A stretch of DNA of 64,000 nt from positions 3,954,001 through 4,018,000 of the forward strand of contig NZ_CP160035.1 of the NCBI RefSeq assembly GCF_040703125.1. Direction: 5' to 3'. The DNA comes from Flavobacterium ovatum (GTDB taxonomy: Bacteria > Bacteroidota > Bacteroidia > Flavobacteriales > Flavobacteriaceae). The notes under the pieces are model-generated. The model ran no database searches. It worked only from the letters and a program-made list of their open reading frames with translations, and had not been told where the DNA came from. Shown here one piece after another: positions 26,972 to 36,055 of the stretch. The position numbers were made by a program, and so were the translations under genes. The number at the start of each line of letters is the position of its first letter. Within the stretch, counting starts at the first letter, position 1.

Positions 26972-28699
26972 ATGAAACTAACTTTTAAAAACCAATTGGC
27001 CTTATTAGCGGTTTTTACGCTTATTCTTGGACAATTAAAAACCTGGAGTCAAACACGCCCTAATATTATTGTTATCCTAACGGATGACATGGGCTATGCT
27101 GATATAGGCTTCAATAATGGTGCTGCTGACATTGCAAGTCCAAACATTGATGCCTTGGCTAATGCGGGAACTATATTTACTTCTGCTTATGTAGCACATC
27201 CTTTTTGTGGCCCTAGCCGAACAGCTTTACTTACCGGTCGTTATCCTCACAAAATAGGCGCGCAATACAATTTAAGCGATACCGAATACAATAAAGGAGT
27301 GGACTTAAACGAAACCTTTTTCTCCAATGTAATAAAAACATCTGGTTATAAAACTGGAGCGTTTGGAAAATGGCATTTAGGACAATCGACAGCACACCAA
27401 CCCAATTCCCGTGGCTTTGATTATTTCTACGGAATGTTAACCGGAGGACATAATTATTTTACAACTTCAGGGGGAACTGCCGCTTATGCACTTCCGTTAC
27501 GAAAAAATTATGGTCTTGCCAATGAAGCCATAGGAGCTTACATCACCGACTTATTTTCGGACGAAGCGGTTACCTTTATTCAGAATGCTGAGAGCAATGA
27601 TGGAGCTCCATTTTTTATGTATGTAGCTTACAATGCGCCTCATGAACCTATGCAAGCTTTACAATCCGACATGGATATATTAGCAGCAGCCCCATATAAC
27701 TTCACCTATACAACTTCCAATCGTCAAAAATATGCCGCTATGGTTTATTCCGTTGACAGAGGAGTAAAAAAAATTGTGGATGCATTAAAAGCTAATGGTG
27801 AATATAATGATACCTTAATTGTATTTTTGAGTGATAATGGCGGAATAGTCAGTGGTGGAAATGCAAATAACGGCCCTCTTAAAGGAAACAAAGGTGACAC
27901 ATACGAAGGTGGTTATCGAGTTCCTATGATGATGCATTGGCCTAACCACATACCAGCCGGTGTAAAATACGATTATGTAGTTTCCTCTTTAGACTTCTAC
28001 CCTACTTTTGTAAATCTTGCAGGGGCTACGATTCCCACAGGTAAAAAACTGGACGGTAAAGACATTTACAACAACATCGTTAACAATACCAACCCAAGAG
28101 CAGGAGAATCTATTTTTGTGTTGAGACACCGAGCGCTCAATAATGTAGGTATCCGAAGAGATCAATGGAAGGCGTATTCTTCTGGTGATGGCACTTGGCA
28201 ACTATACAACCTAAACACTGACATTGGTGAAACAACTAACTTGGCAGACTCTAACCAATCACTACTCAATACTATGGTAAGCGGCGGTTATCAATGGTCC
28301 AGAACCAATATTGACGCACTGTTTTTTGATAGTACAGCCGCAGAGAACACATGGAATAGCAACAATTTACCAGATTACCCTAAAACTTTTACAGGGTACA
28401 CTGTAGATTTGTCTGTACCTAAATTTTTGTCAAACCAATTGCCTTTTGTATATCTATATCCCAATCCTGCAGCTTACTCTAATTTGAGCATTGGATTGAA
28501 TTTTGAACCAACAGATGCCATTGATATTTATATCTATGATGTTTTAGGTCGTCCCGTTCAAATTCACAACAACGCCAAGATTGAAGTCAATAATGAAGTA
28601 CAATTGCAACTAAATTCTAATATTCAAAACGGAACCTATTTTGTTCGGGTTGTTTCTGGCGAAAATTCCTTTAGCCAAACATTGATTGTTAAAAGATAA
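26972..28699 (+). CDS. Secreted sulfatase with T9SS C-terminal domain
   Basis: A 575-residue exported type I sulfatase: signal peptide to about residue 27, RPNIIVILTDDMGYADIGF (metal-binding Asp pair), the formylglycine motif CGPSR with Cys79 as the residue to be oxidised, TGRYPHKIG, GKWHLGQ and FLSDNGG. Residues from about 495 form a type A secretion domain (VYLYPNPAAYSNLSIGLNF ... GTYFVRVVSG ... LIVKR), so it should be exported by the type IX system and attached to or released from the surface. The likely role is desulfation of sulfated glycans. No anaerobic maturase or formylglycine enzyme is nearby. A mobile element sits in its terminator. Confidence 0.93.
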   Translation: MKLTFKNQLALLAVFTLILGQLKTWSQTRPNIIVILTDDMGYADIGFNNGAADIASPNIDALANAGTIFTSAYVAHPFCGPSRTALLTGRYPHKIGAQYNLSDTEYNKGVDLNETFFSNVIKTSGYKTGAFGKWHLGQSTAHQPNSRGFDYFYGMLTGGHNYFTTSGGTAAYALPLRKNYGLANEAIGAYITDLFSDEAVTFIQNAESNDGAPFFMYVAYNAPHEPMQALQSDMDILAAAPYNFTYTTSNRQKYAAMVYSVDRGVKKIVDALKANGEYNDTLIVFLSDNGGIVSGGNANNGPLKGNKGDTYEGGYRVPMMMHWPNHIPAGVKYDYVVSSLDFYPTFVNLAGATIPTGKKLDGKDIYNNIVNNTNPRAGESIFVLRHRALNNVGIRRDQWKAYSSGDGTWQLYNLNTDIGETTNLADSNQSLLNTMVSGGYQWSRTNIDALFFDSTAAENTWNSNNLPDYPKTFTGYTVDLSVPKFLSNQLPFVYLYPNPAAYSNLSIGLNFEPTDAIDIYIYDVLGRPVQIHNNAKIEVNNEVQLQLNSNIQNGTYFVRVVSGENSFSQTLIVKR

Positions 28700-28761
28700 A
28701 AAGTACTCTAAATAAAAACATTCTATACCCTAGTATACAAAAAAAAAGCACAGAGTAGTAG

Positions 28762-28973
28762 GAGGGCACTGAAAAAGTCCCTCTTTTCAAAAAATCATTA
28801 AAATATCGATTAAATAAGGGGTTGATTTTATTTGATTTCTTTTTTTTTACACAAATTTGATTTTCTGACATCACAGGGGTTTACAATAATGAAAAAGAGC
28901 ATAAACACTACTGTTTATGCTCTTTTTTAGTTTTTATCGTTTTTTACTTTTAAAGGACTTTTTCAGTGCCCTC
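28762..28973. mobile_element. 212-bp MITE with 19-bp TIRs and 9-bp target duplication
   Basis: The ends are perfect inverted repeats: GAGGGCACTGAAAAAGTCC (28762-28780) and its complement (28955-28973). The nine bases GAGTAGTAG are directly repeated on both sides (28753-28761 and 28974-28982), a clear target site duplication. There is no transposase frame inside; a perfect 16-bp hairpin with T-run occupies 28893-28928. It is a non-autonomous element that must have been moved by a transposase encoded elsewhere. The GGCACTGAAAAAGT end recalls flavobacterial DDE insertion sequences, but the parent cannot be named from here. Confidence 0.85.
28893..28928. terminator. Strong hairpin inside the MITE
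   Basis: AAAAAGAGCATAAACA pairs perfectly with TGTTTATGCTCTTTTT around a four-base loop. It would end transcription in both directions and may replace the sulfatase terminator that the element disrupted. Confidence 0.8.
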
Positions 28974-28998
28974 GAGTAGTAGTCTCTGCTTTTTTTTT

Positions 28999-29287
28999 AT
29001 GGTTTATAGCTAAAGGTCAACGAAAACAAAACAATAGAATCTGCAATCAAATAATTTATACCGATGATGTATTACTTCGCTTGTTTGCACTTTTAGGCTT
29101 AGGTCAATATAGTCCAATTACCCCAATCTCTTCCCGAAGCGTTGTACAGGCATGGCAGTACTATTATATACTTTATCGGCATTATACCACTTTATATTTG
29201 AAAAAACAGGAATAGGATGGGCATGAAATATTCGAAATTGACAGAATTTTTAAAAAATTCAAGCAATGCACATTCTACCTAAGCAAA
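28999..29287. other. Intergenic remainder, no supported gene
   Basis: One plus-strand frame stays open from about 28983 to a stop near 29212 (containing IYTDDVLLRLFALLGLGQY) but has no start codon and no family resemblance that I recognise. It may be a gene relic or chance. Confidence 0.3.
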
Positions 29288-29312
29288 AAAAACTCGCAAA
29301 TTGCGAGTTTTT
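29288..29312 (-). terminator. Terminator of the T9SS protein gene at 29335
   Basis: AAAAACTCGCAA and TTGCGAGTTTTT form a tight palindrome with a U-tract on the minus strand, 23 bases past the stop codon. Confidence 0.75.
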
Positions 29313-29334
29313 AAAGTATTACATAAATTGAAAT

Positions 29335-30426
29335 TTATTGTTTTACTATTTTCTTAGTAGTAGAACCTTTAGCAGTCTCAATCTTTAAAAAGTAAACACC
29401 CGCTGAAAGCGATGATAAATCAATAGTAGTTGCACTTGAAGAAAGAACAATTGCACCTGAAACATTAGTCAAACTAGCTTTTGTTAATTCATTACCACCT
29501 AAATTAATAGAAACATAATTTGCAGTAGGATTAGGATATACGCTAATTGCATTGTCCAATTCAAAATTCCTAACAGCTAAAGTACCTGATTTACCAATTT
29601 GTCCGAAATCGGTACCATTTGTTTCTGCATAACTCCAAAGTTTATATACACCTGATAATGTTCCAGAATTATCAAGATTAGTAGTCCAGTTAGCTGCTAA
29701 ATTAGTCTTTGCTCTAATATTTGAGGCGCTACCTAAAATCTCACCATTGTAAGCACCATTATTAGCATCACCAATATATAAATTGAATCCAGCCCCGCTC
29801 AAAGCAGTAGGTAAAGCACTAAATGAATTTGCTGTACCCGATACAATAGCTCCCCATGGAATACCAGTTTTCAACCCAGCAATCCAAGCAGTAGAATCTC
29901 CAGAGGTAGGGTAAGCAAAAGTCCCACCAGAATATTGAAAAATCAATACAGAATCCCCAGCCTTAGTAATTCCAGGAGCATTACTAGCATCGTTTATAGT
30001 AGTATTACTTGACACCAAGTTAAATCCAGCTGTTGCTCCAGTACCAGTCTCAGCTACAGTAGTCCCTACAGTTGTTGCAGCTCCTCCAGTCACTAATTTT
30101 ACTGTATTATCTGATTCTAACCTAAGAATAGTACCTTTAGCAAAAGCACCTCCAGCAGTCCAAGTATAGGTATCATCTACACCGTAAGCCCCAGTAAATC
30201 CAGTTTGGTCACTCAACCAAGAACGATTGGTAATAGTGATTTTTGTACCAGATGTAATATCTTTCAACAATATAAAAGCTACGGCTCCAACATTAGTATT
30301 AACTTCTTTGAATCCCACAATAGCGATATCGCCAGCAGTTAAAGTAGTTTGTGCAGATAATTGCGAAGTACACAATCCTAAAACGGCTATTAATAGCCCT
30401 GTTTTTTTAAGTAATTTTTTTTTCAT
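29335..30426 (-). CDS. Secreted T9SS-sorted protein, lamin-tail-like, unknown function
   Basis: A 363-residue protein with a signal peptide (cleaved near LSAQ, residue 26) and a C-terminal type A sorting domain of about 75 residues (ISVYPNPTANYVSINLGG ... SAGVYFLKIETAKGSTTKKIVKQ). The body begins TLTAGDIAIVGFKEVNTNVGAVAFILLKDITSGTKITITN, a pattern seen in many secreted Bacteroidota proteins with Ig-like or lamin-tail-like beta sandwiches. Thr, Gly and Ala are frequent. No catalytic site is recognised. It is the second T9SS substrate in 4 kb, on the opposite strand from the sulfatase. Confidence 0.82.
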   Translation of the reverse strand: MKKKLLKKTGLLIAVLGLCTSQLSAQTTLTAGDIAIVGFKEVNTNVGAVAFILLKDITSGTKITITNRSWLSDQTGFTGAYGVDDTYTWTAGGAFAKGTILRLESDNTVKLVTGGAATTVGTTVAETGTGATAGFNLVSSNTTINDASNAPGITKAGDSVLIFQYSGGTFAYPTSGDSTAWIAGLKTGIPWGAIVSGTANSFSALPTALSGAGFNLYIGDANNGAYNGEILGSASNIRAKTNLAANWTTNLDNSGTLSGVYKLWSYAETNGTDFGQIGKSGTLAVRNFELDNAISVYPNPTANYVSINLGGNELTKASLTNVSGAIVLSSSATTIDLSSLSAGVYFLKIETAKGSTTKKIVKQ

Positions 30427-30692
30427 TGTTTTTATTTTATAAATAATATTTTAAATAAAATTACCTCATTACCAACCATCTACATAAGCATTAATTATCC
30501 TAATTCAGTACAATTTTACCCCAAAAATAAGGGACTTGAATGCTCATTAATGTAATTCTGCACTAACCGATTATCAATCATTAGACTAACAAATACCTTA
30601 TCGCTTTGCTCTAAACCCTCCTTTTTATCTCTTTCCATAGTCATCTACTCTCTCTATTCCTCATTCCATTCTCTTATTACAACTGAATAGCT

Positions 30693-30700
30693 TACTTTTG
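30693..30700 (+). promoter_or_regulatory. Predicted -7 box of the ABC-F gene
   Basis: TACTTTTG fits TAnnTTTG and ends 17 bases before the GTG start, which would leave a leader of only about 10 bases. Confidence 0.4.
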
Positions 30701-30717
30701 CAAAAAAAATTACTCTA

Positions 30718-32580
30718 GTGAACTACTTATCAGTTGAAAATATCTCGAAATCTTTTGGAGAGAGAACGCTTTTTGAAAATATTTCTTTTGGGATTAACAA
30801 AGACCAAAAAATTGCCTTTATAGCCAAAAACGGCTCCGGAAAAACAACCATTATGAGCATCATCAATGGTCTTGATGAACCGGATACTGGACAAGTAGTT
30901 TTGAGAAAAGGTATCAAAATGGCTTTCTTGTCGCAAAACAATAATTTACAGGAAGAATTAACTATCGAAGAAAGCATTTTTGCTTCGGATAACGAAACTT
31001 TGAAAGTTATTGAAGCTTACGAAAAAGCATTGGAAAACCCAGAAGACGAAGAAGCCTACCAAAAAGCTTTTGACGGAATGGACCAACACAATGCTTGGGA
31101 TTTTGAAACCCAATACAAGCAAATTTTGTTCAAACTGAAATTGGAAGACTTCAAATTGAAAGTAAAAAATCTTTCAGGTGGACAGAAAAAACGTTTGTCT
31201 CTTGCCATTATTTTGATTAATCGTCCCGATTTATTGATTCTGGATGAACCTACAAATCACTTGGATTTGGAGATGATCGAATGGTTGGAAACTTATTTTG
31301 CCAAAGAAAACATTACCTTGTTTATGGTGACGCACGACCGCTTCTTTCTAGAACGTGTTTGTAATGAAATCATCGAATTGGACAATGGAAAATTATACTC
31401 TTATAAAGGAAATTACTCCTATTATTTAGAGAAAAAAGAAGAACGCATTGCCTCTGAAAATTCGAGTGTGGACAAAGCACAGAATCTTTTTGTAAAAGAA
31501 TTAGAATGGATGCGTCGTCAGCCTAAAGCGAGAACGACTAAATCCAAATCACGTCAAGATGATTTTTACGACATTAAGGAAAAAGCGCAAAGTCGCCGTC
31601 GTGAAAACAAAGTGGAATTGGAGATCAACATGGAGCGCATGGGGAACAAGATTGTTGAACTTCATAAAATCTCTAAGAAATTCAAGGATCATGTCATCAT
31701 GGACAATTACAGTTTTGATTTTCAACCAGGAGAACGCATCGGAATCATTGGAAAAAACGGGACTGGAAAATCTACTTTTTTGAATTTATTGACCGGAACT
31801 TTACCGCTTGATGGTGGAAAAGTAGTCATTGGAGAAACAATAAAACTAGGATATTATACCCAAAGCGGAATCAACCCTAAACCGGGACAACGTGTAATTG
31901 ACGTTATAAAGGAATACGGAGAATTTATTCCGTTAATGAAAGGAAGAATGATTTCGGCTTCACAATTATTGGAACGTTTCCTTTTTGATGCCAAAAAACA
32001 ATATGATTTTGTAGACAGATTGAGTGGTGGTGAATTGAAACGTTTGTATTTATGTACCGTTTTGATTCAGAACCCTAACTTTTTGATTCTGGATGAACCA
32101 ACAAATGATTTGGACATTGTAACCTTAAATGTATTAGAAAGCTTCTTGCTTGATTACCCTGGTTGTTTACTAGTGGTTTCTCACGATAGATATTTCATGG
32201 ACAAAATTGTAGATCACTTATTTATCTTTAGAGGTCAAGGTGTGGTTGAAAATTTCCCTGGAAATTATTCCGACTTTAGAGCGTATGAAGACAGTACTGA
32301 TGTGGCTCAGAAAGAAGACAACAAAGTGGAAAAGAAGGAATGGAAACAAAAAAATCCTACTGGAAATCTAACTTTTAACGAGCAAAAAGAATTTCAAAAG
32401 TTAGAAAAGGAAATCAAAGATCTCGAAGAACAAAAAGTGAAAATCGAACAATTATTCTCTGATGGAAAAGTAGTTGAAACTGATATTGAGAAAAAAGGAA
32501 AAGAATTGCAGAACCTCATTAACAAAATGGAAACCAAAGAAGAACGTTGGTTTGAATTGAGTGCAAAGATGGAGGGATAG
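30718..32580 (+). CDS. ABC-F family ATPase (Uup/EttA-like)
   Basis: A 620-residue soluble protein with two ABC cassettes and no membrane segments. Cassette 1 has AKNGSGKTT, LSGGQKKR and LLILDEPTNHLDL; cassette 2 has GKNGTGKS, LSGGELKR and LILDEPTNDLDI. A charged linker at about 235-300 (RRQPKARTTKSKSRQ) and a C-terminal coiled coil (about 545-620) place it near Uup. ABC-F proteins act on ribosomes, some giving antibiotic resistance; this one looks like a housekeeping member. The start codon is GTG, supported by the family-typical N terminus MNYLSVENISKSFGERTLF. Confidence 0.93.
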   Translation: MNYLSVENISKSFGERTLFENISFGINKDQKIAFIAKNGSGKTTIMSIINGLDEPDTGQVVLRKGIKMAFLSQNNNLQEELTIEESIFASDNETLKVIEAYEKALENPEDEEAYQKAFDGMDQHNAWDFETQYKQILFKLKLEDFKLKVKNLSGGQKKRLSLAIILINRPDLLILDEPTNHLDLEMIEWLETYFAKENITLFMVTHDRFFLERVCNEIIELDNGKLYSYKGNYSYYLEKKEERIASENSSVDKAQNLFVKELEWMRRQPKARTTKSKSRQDDFYDIKEKAQSRRRENKVELEINMERMGNKIVELHKISKKFKDHVIMDNYSFDFQPGERIGIIGKNGTGKSTFLNLLTGTLPLDGGKVVIGETIKLGYYTQSGINPKPGQRVIDVIKEYGEFIPLMKGRMISASQLLERFLFDAKKQYDFVDRLSGGELKRLYLCTVLIQNPNFLILDEPTNDLDIVTLNVLESFLLDYPGCLLVVSHDRYFMDKIVDHLFIFRGQGVVENFPGNYSDFRAYEDSTDVAQKEDNKVEKKEWKQKNPTGNLTFNEQKEFQKLEKEIKDLEEQKVKIEQLFSDGKVVETDIEKKGKELQNLINKMETKEERWFELSAKMEG

Positions 32581-32628
32581 ATATCCCAATAGTACCGAAA
32601 AGGGAATTGAAAAACATATTATTCAAAA

Positions 32629-32664
32629 AATCCGATTTACATTTATTTGTAAATCGGATTTTTA
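32629..32664 (+). terminator. Terminator of the ABC-F gene
   Basis: TCCGATTTAC pairs with GTAAATCGGA around an eight-base loop, followed by TTTTTAG. Confidence 0.75.
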
Positions 32665-32678
32665 GTTTATCATTTTTT

Positions 32679-32783
32679 GGGCGTGCCTCACTTCCACTAT
32701 CGTTACAGCGAGTCGGGCTATACACTATATCTTTTGTTCCGCTATCGCTTCACAAAAGGATGTCGTTTCTATCCCTCACGCAA
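32679..32783 (-). repeat. Modular dispersed repeat, copy 4
   Basis: On the minus strand it reads TGCGTGAGGGATAGAAACGACATCC, core TTTTGTGAAGCGATAGCGGAACAAAAG, then ATATAGTGTATAGCCCGACTCG. The core pairs ACAAAAG (32752-32758) with CTTTTGT (32731-32737) and keeps the same AAGCGATAGCGGA loop as copy 1, while the stem letters differ. Confidence 0.7.
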
Positions 32784-32796
32784 GGATATTACACAC

Positions 32797-32832
32797 AAAA
32801 AAAGCTGTATTCGTAAAAAATGCAGCTTTTTC
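32797..32832. terminator. Terminator of the CDGSH protein gene
   Basis: AAAAAGCTGTATT pairs with AATGCAGCTTTTT, with one G-U pair. It lies 18 bases past the CDGSH stop codon and is readable on both strands. Confidence 0.65.
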
Positions 32833-32849
32833 TATATTCCAAAAAATAT

Positions 32850-33077
32850 CTATTTACTTTTCAAAGCTGGTAAATCAAAAGCTTTTGATTCGTGCTCAAA
32901 ACCATTGCGGTGGGAACCATCACAAAAAGGTTTATTGGATGACAATCCACAACGGCAAAGACCCAAAGCTATTCTTCCTTCCAATCCATAAGTGTTGCCC
33001 GTAGCATCTACTATTTCGAAATCACCCTCAATTTTTATAGAACCATTACTATTGATGGTTAATTTTGTCTTACTCAT
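32850..33077 (-). CDS. CDGSH iron-sulfur domain protein
   Basis: A 75-residue protein with the complete CDGSH signature CRCGLSSNKPFCDGSH, three Cys and one His that hold a 2Fe-2S cluster as in mitoNEET. There is no membrane anchor, so it is cytoplasmic. The family is linked to iron-sulfur and redox handling; the exact partner is unknown. It lies alone between the ABC-F gene and the SDR gene. Confidence 0.92.
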   Translation of the reverse strand: MSKTKLTINSNGSIKIEGDFEIVDATGNTYGLEGRIALGLCRCGLSSNKPFCDGSHRNGFEHESKAFDLPALKSK

Positions 33078-33252
33078 ACTTTTATTTTTTTTGAATTCAA
33101 AGGTTGTAAATTATATTCCGAAAGCTTGTTAATAATCGATTTTTAAAAATGTAATAAGCTAATTTATACTAATTATATTTTAGTACAATTGTACCACACT
33201 AAGTCCTAAAATAAAATAGAGACAAACTTATTTTTAAAAAAATATCTGTTTC

Positions 33253-34806
33253 CTACCAAGCTATCGGGTTGTAGTCTTTCAAGAATTTTCCGCACCAATG
33301 TTTTCCAGAGTTTATTCCGTCAAATAGGGGATCCATCACTCTTGCTGCTCCATCTACAATATCTAAAGGTGGTTGAAAATCTTGTTGTTCTTGTTTCTTT
33401 TTGGCCAATTCTGCTGGATCTTCATCTGTTACCCATCCAGTATCAACTGCATTCATAAAGATTCCGTCTTTGGCTAACGTTCGTGCTGCTGTATGTGTTA
33501 ACATATTCAAAGCGGCCTTGGCCATATTGGTATGCGGATGGCGGTCTTCTTTGAAATCGCGATAAAACTTCCCTTCCATCGCCGAAACATTTATAACGTG
33601 TTTTTGTCCGGTATTGTCTTTTTTCATCAATTCAGAAAGACGGTTGCATAATACAAATGGCGCTACAGAATTCACCAACTGGACTTCAATCATTTCAGTA
33701 GTTTCTATCTGACCTAATTTCAAACGCCAACTGTTTGTTTTCCTTAAATCGACTTGCTGTAAATCGGCATCCAATTCTCCTTCTGGAAAAACTTCATTCG
33801 TTACTAATGCTTTATCAAACGAATACGGAATTTGAGATAATTGTGCCGAAGCTCTCAAGCCTATTCCAGGTTCAGGTCCGTGCCAAGTAACAGGCATATT
33901 ATCATTCGAAGAAGCTCCCGAAGTCAATACTTTTAGTTCCGCCAAACAATGCGTGTGATCAGACAATAAAGTTTGCGCTTGTGTAGGCAAAGAAGCTACT
34001 GGACGACCTTCATTTTTCATTAAATGAGTATAAAATCCCGAAGGACGGCGCACCGTTTGAGCCGCATTGTTGATTAAAATATCCAAACGACCGTATTGTT
34101 GTTCGATGTAATTACAAAAAATTTCCACACTCGGAATATGGCGTAAATCCAAACCATGGATTTTCAAGCGATGTTCCCAATCCATAAAATCACTTTCTTG
34201 TGCAAAACGCAATGCAGAATCTATCGGAAAACGAGTGGTTGCCACTACAGTTGCCCCACCACGCAATAACATTAATGTAATATGATAGCCAATCTTCAAT
34301 CGAGAACCTGTAACGACCGCTATTTGTCCTTTGACATTTGCGGTTTGAAAACGTTTGGCGTAATTATAATCCCCACAATCAGTGCACATGCTATCATAAA
34401 AATGGTGCATTTTGGTAAAATCCGTTTTGCACACATAACATTGTCTTGGCGTTTCGAGTTCCAAGGTTTCTTTGTTTTCTAATTCTGCTGCAGCCAATAA
34501 TTTAGGCGCCATAAAAATAGCCGATTCACGAGCTGAACGAATTCCAGTTTCTTTCCTAGCGGTTCTATCGCGTTTTTCCATTTTGCGTTTGGCGGCTTTG
34601 GCTCCGTCTTTTTTACGGCGCGAAAGCTCGTCACGATCAGGTCTAGCAAACTGACCTGCTGCTTTAATTAGCGCAGTTCGTTGTTCTTTTGGAATATCAA
34701 ATATTTGGTCAGTATCATTTGTAAGTTGCGAAAGAATGGCAATACAGCGCTCTATTTCAGCTGTATCTATAGCAACTATTTCTTCAATTTCATCTTGGTG
34801 TATCAT
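33253..34806 (-). CDS. SDR-family oxidoreductase with zinc-ribbon-like insert, atypical active site
   Basis: A 517-residue protein, twice the usual SDR length. Residues 1-110 are a charged helical region. Cys123, Cys126, Cys141 and Cys144 (CYVC and CTDC) look like a zinc ribbon. The Rossmann nucleotide motif TGSRLKIG is at about 166-173, and LDILINNAA follows. At the usual YxxxK site the sequence is HTNMAK, so the Lys is kept but the catalytic Tyr is replaced by Thr. [11 protein letters not shown] after it is normal for the fold. Similar long proteins are found in plants and bacteria. Its reaction is unknown. Confidence 0.85.
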   Translation of the reverse strand: MIHQDEIEEIVAIDTAEIERCIAILSQLTNDTDQIFDIPKEQRTALIKAAGQFARPDRDELSRRKKDGAKAAKRKMEKRDRTARKETGIRSARESAIFMAPKLLAAAELENKETLELETPRQCYVCKTDFTKMHHFYDSMCTDCGDYNYAKRFQTANVKGQIAVVTGSRLKIGYHITLMLLRGGATVVATTRFPIDSALRFAQESDFMDWEHRLKIHGLDLRHIPSVEIFCNYIEQQYGRLDILINNAAQTVRRPSGFYTHLMKNEGRPVASLPTQAQTLLSDHTHCLAELKVLTSGASSNDNMPVTWHGPEPGIGLRASAQLSQIPYSFDKALVTNEVFPEGELDADLQQVDLRKTNSWRLKLGQIETTEMIEVQLVNSVAPFVLCNRLSELMKKDNTGQKHVINVSAMEGKFYRDFKEDRHPHTNMAKAALNMLTHTAARTLAKDGIFMNAVDTGWVTDEDPAELAKKKQEQQDFQPPLDIVDGAARVMDPLFDGINSGKHWCGKFLKDYNPIAW

Positions 34807-34916
34807 AAAAAAAGCATCAATCTTGGTTAAAATTCCAAGGCTGCAAAGATAGTTTTTAAATCTTTCTTTTTAAGTGAGTTGAAAAACAATAATAAAACCA
34901 GAATACATTCTTTTCA

Positions 34917-35140
34917 GGGCAAACGCACCAGTTATTTTGGCCACGACTCGAGCGATAGCGAACTGACGTAGTAATTTCACGAATTTTCACAAATTACTAT
35001 AACTCTAAAAAAATAATTACACCAACTTTTTAGTAATTTGATGATTTGTGCAATTATTCAAAATTCAAATTCGTGTATTTCGTGTAATTCGTGTAATTCG
35101 TGGCTGTTCTATTTTATTTTTAACTCATGCGTTTGCCTTG
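34917..35140. repeat. Large imperfect palindrome with ACGAATT words
   Basis: The 442-base gap before the methyltransferase contains an inverted pair at its edges (GGGCAAACGCA near 34918 and TGCGTTTGCC near 35127). Inside, CACGAATTTTCACAAATTACT faces AGTAATTTGATGATTTGTGC and several ATTCGTGTAATTCGTG units ending GTGGC. It would fold into a long stem. This is a typical intergenic repeat of flavobacterial genomes; no gene is seen. Confidence 0.6.
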
Positions 35141-35147
35141 ATAGAAG

Positions 35148-35245
35148 CACAAAGTTAACACAGAGCTTCACAAAGTTTAGTTTTTATTATTAAAGAAAAA
35201 AAACTCTGAGTATCTTCGTCACTTCTATGTGAAACTCCGCGCACT
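35148..35245. repeat. CACAAAGTTAACACAGAG-type repeat
   Basis: GCACAAAGTTAACACAGAGCTTCACAAAG, then a facing arm AACTCTGAGTATCTTCGTCACTTCTATGTGAAACTC. It is the complement of the sequence type seen at 8020-8292 and extends up to the start codon of the methyltransferase gene. Confidence 0.45.
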
Positions 35246-35248
35246 ATT

Positions 35249-36040
35249 ATGTTATTCCCTATCAAATCTTATTTACAATTTCTTTGGCTTTCAAAAAACG
35301 AACATGCGGTACATTCTCCTTTTGTGTTCACTTTGATTACAAAATGTTTTTATGATAGAAAGCTAAAAACCGATTATACTATTCTAAAGCAATTTCGACA
35401 AGAATTATTAGACAATAATAGTAGTATCGAAATAACCGATTTTGGTGCAGGTTCGAAAGTCTTTAAATCCAATCATCGTGTCATTTCACAAATGGCAAAA
35501 ACGGCTGGAATTGGTACCAAAAGAGCAGAATTACTGTACCGTATCAGCACTTATTTCCAATCAAAAAACATACTCGAATTAGGAACTTCATTAGGGTTAG
35601 CTACTTCTGCTTTATCTTTAGGATCCCGTACTGTCGAGACAAAAGCAACTATTACAACTCTAGAAGGCTGCCCTCAAACTGCGAATCAAGCACAATTGCA
35701 ATTTCAAAAATTTGGCTTCAAAAACATTGACATTGTTGTTGGCGAATTTGATACGTCATTTGAAAAATTATCAATAGAAAATTCGAAATACGACCTTATT
35801 TATTTTGATGGCAATCATTCAAAAAAAGCTACTTTAGATTATTTTGAACGCTTAGTACCCACAATTACTAATGATACTGTCTGGATTTTTGACGATATTC
35901 ATTGGTCGGCAGAAATGGAAGCGGCTTGGGAAATTATAAAGAAGCACCCTAAAGTAAAAGTTACGATCGATACCTATCAATGGGGATTAGTATTCTTTAG
36001 GTACGAACAACCCAAACAGCATTTTATCATTCGAACATAA
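35249..36040 (+). CDS. Class I SAM-dependent methyltransferase
   Basis: A 263-residue protein with the SAM-binding motif ILELGTSLGLATSALSLG and downstream ATITTLEGCPQTANQAQ, ENSKYDLIYFDGNHSKKATLDYF and TVWIFDDIHWSAEMEAAWE, like the O-methyltransferase/TylF group. The N-terminal 60 residues (HAVHSPFVFTLITKCFYD) recur in Bacteroidota members. The substrate is unknown. It precedes the carbonic anhydrase gene by 15 bases. Confidence 0.85.
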   Translation: MLFPIKSYLQFLWLSKNEHAVHSPFVFTLITKCFYDRKLKTDYTILKQFRQELLDNNSSIEITDFGAGSKVFKSNHRVISQMAKTAGIGTKRAELLYRISTYFQSKNILELGTSLGLATSALSLGSRTVETKATITTLEGCPQTANQAQLQFQKFGFKNIDIVVGEFDTSFEKLSIENSKYDLIYFDGNHSKKATLDYFERLVPTITNDTVWIFDDIHWSAEMEAAWEIIKKHPKVKVTIDTYQWGLVFFRYEQPKQHFIIRT

Positions 36041-36055
36041 ATTCAAATTTTCATT

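Larger units (their letters stand above)
28733..28998 (+). terminator. Sulfatase terminator split by a 212-bp insertion
   Basis: If the element at 28762-28973 and one target copy are removed, the flanks rejoin as an A-run, GCACAGAG, a short loop and CTCTGC followed by a T-run. This is a hairpin with a two-base bulge, that is a typical terminator just after the sulfatase stop codon. In the present sequence its two arms are about 200 bases apart. Confidence 0.6.

Noticed and set aside
29040..29212. Gene remnant with IYTDDVLLRLFALLGLGQY
   Set aside because: There is no start codon, no ribosome binding site and no recognised family; about 75 open codons can occur by chance in this setting.
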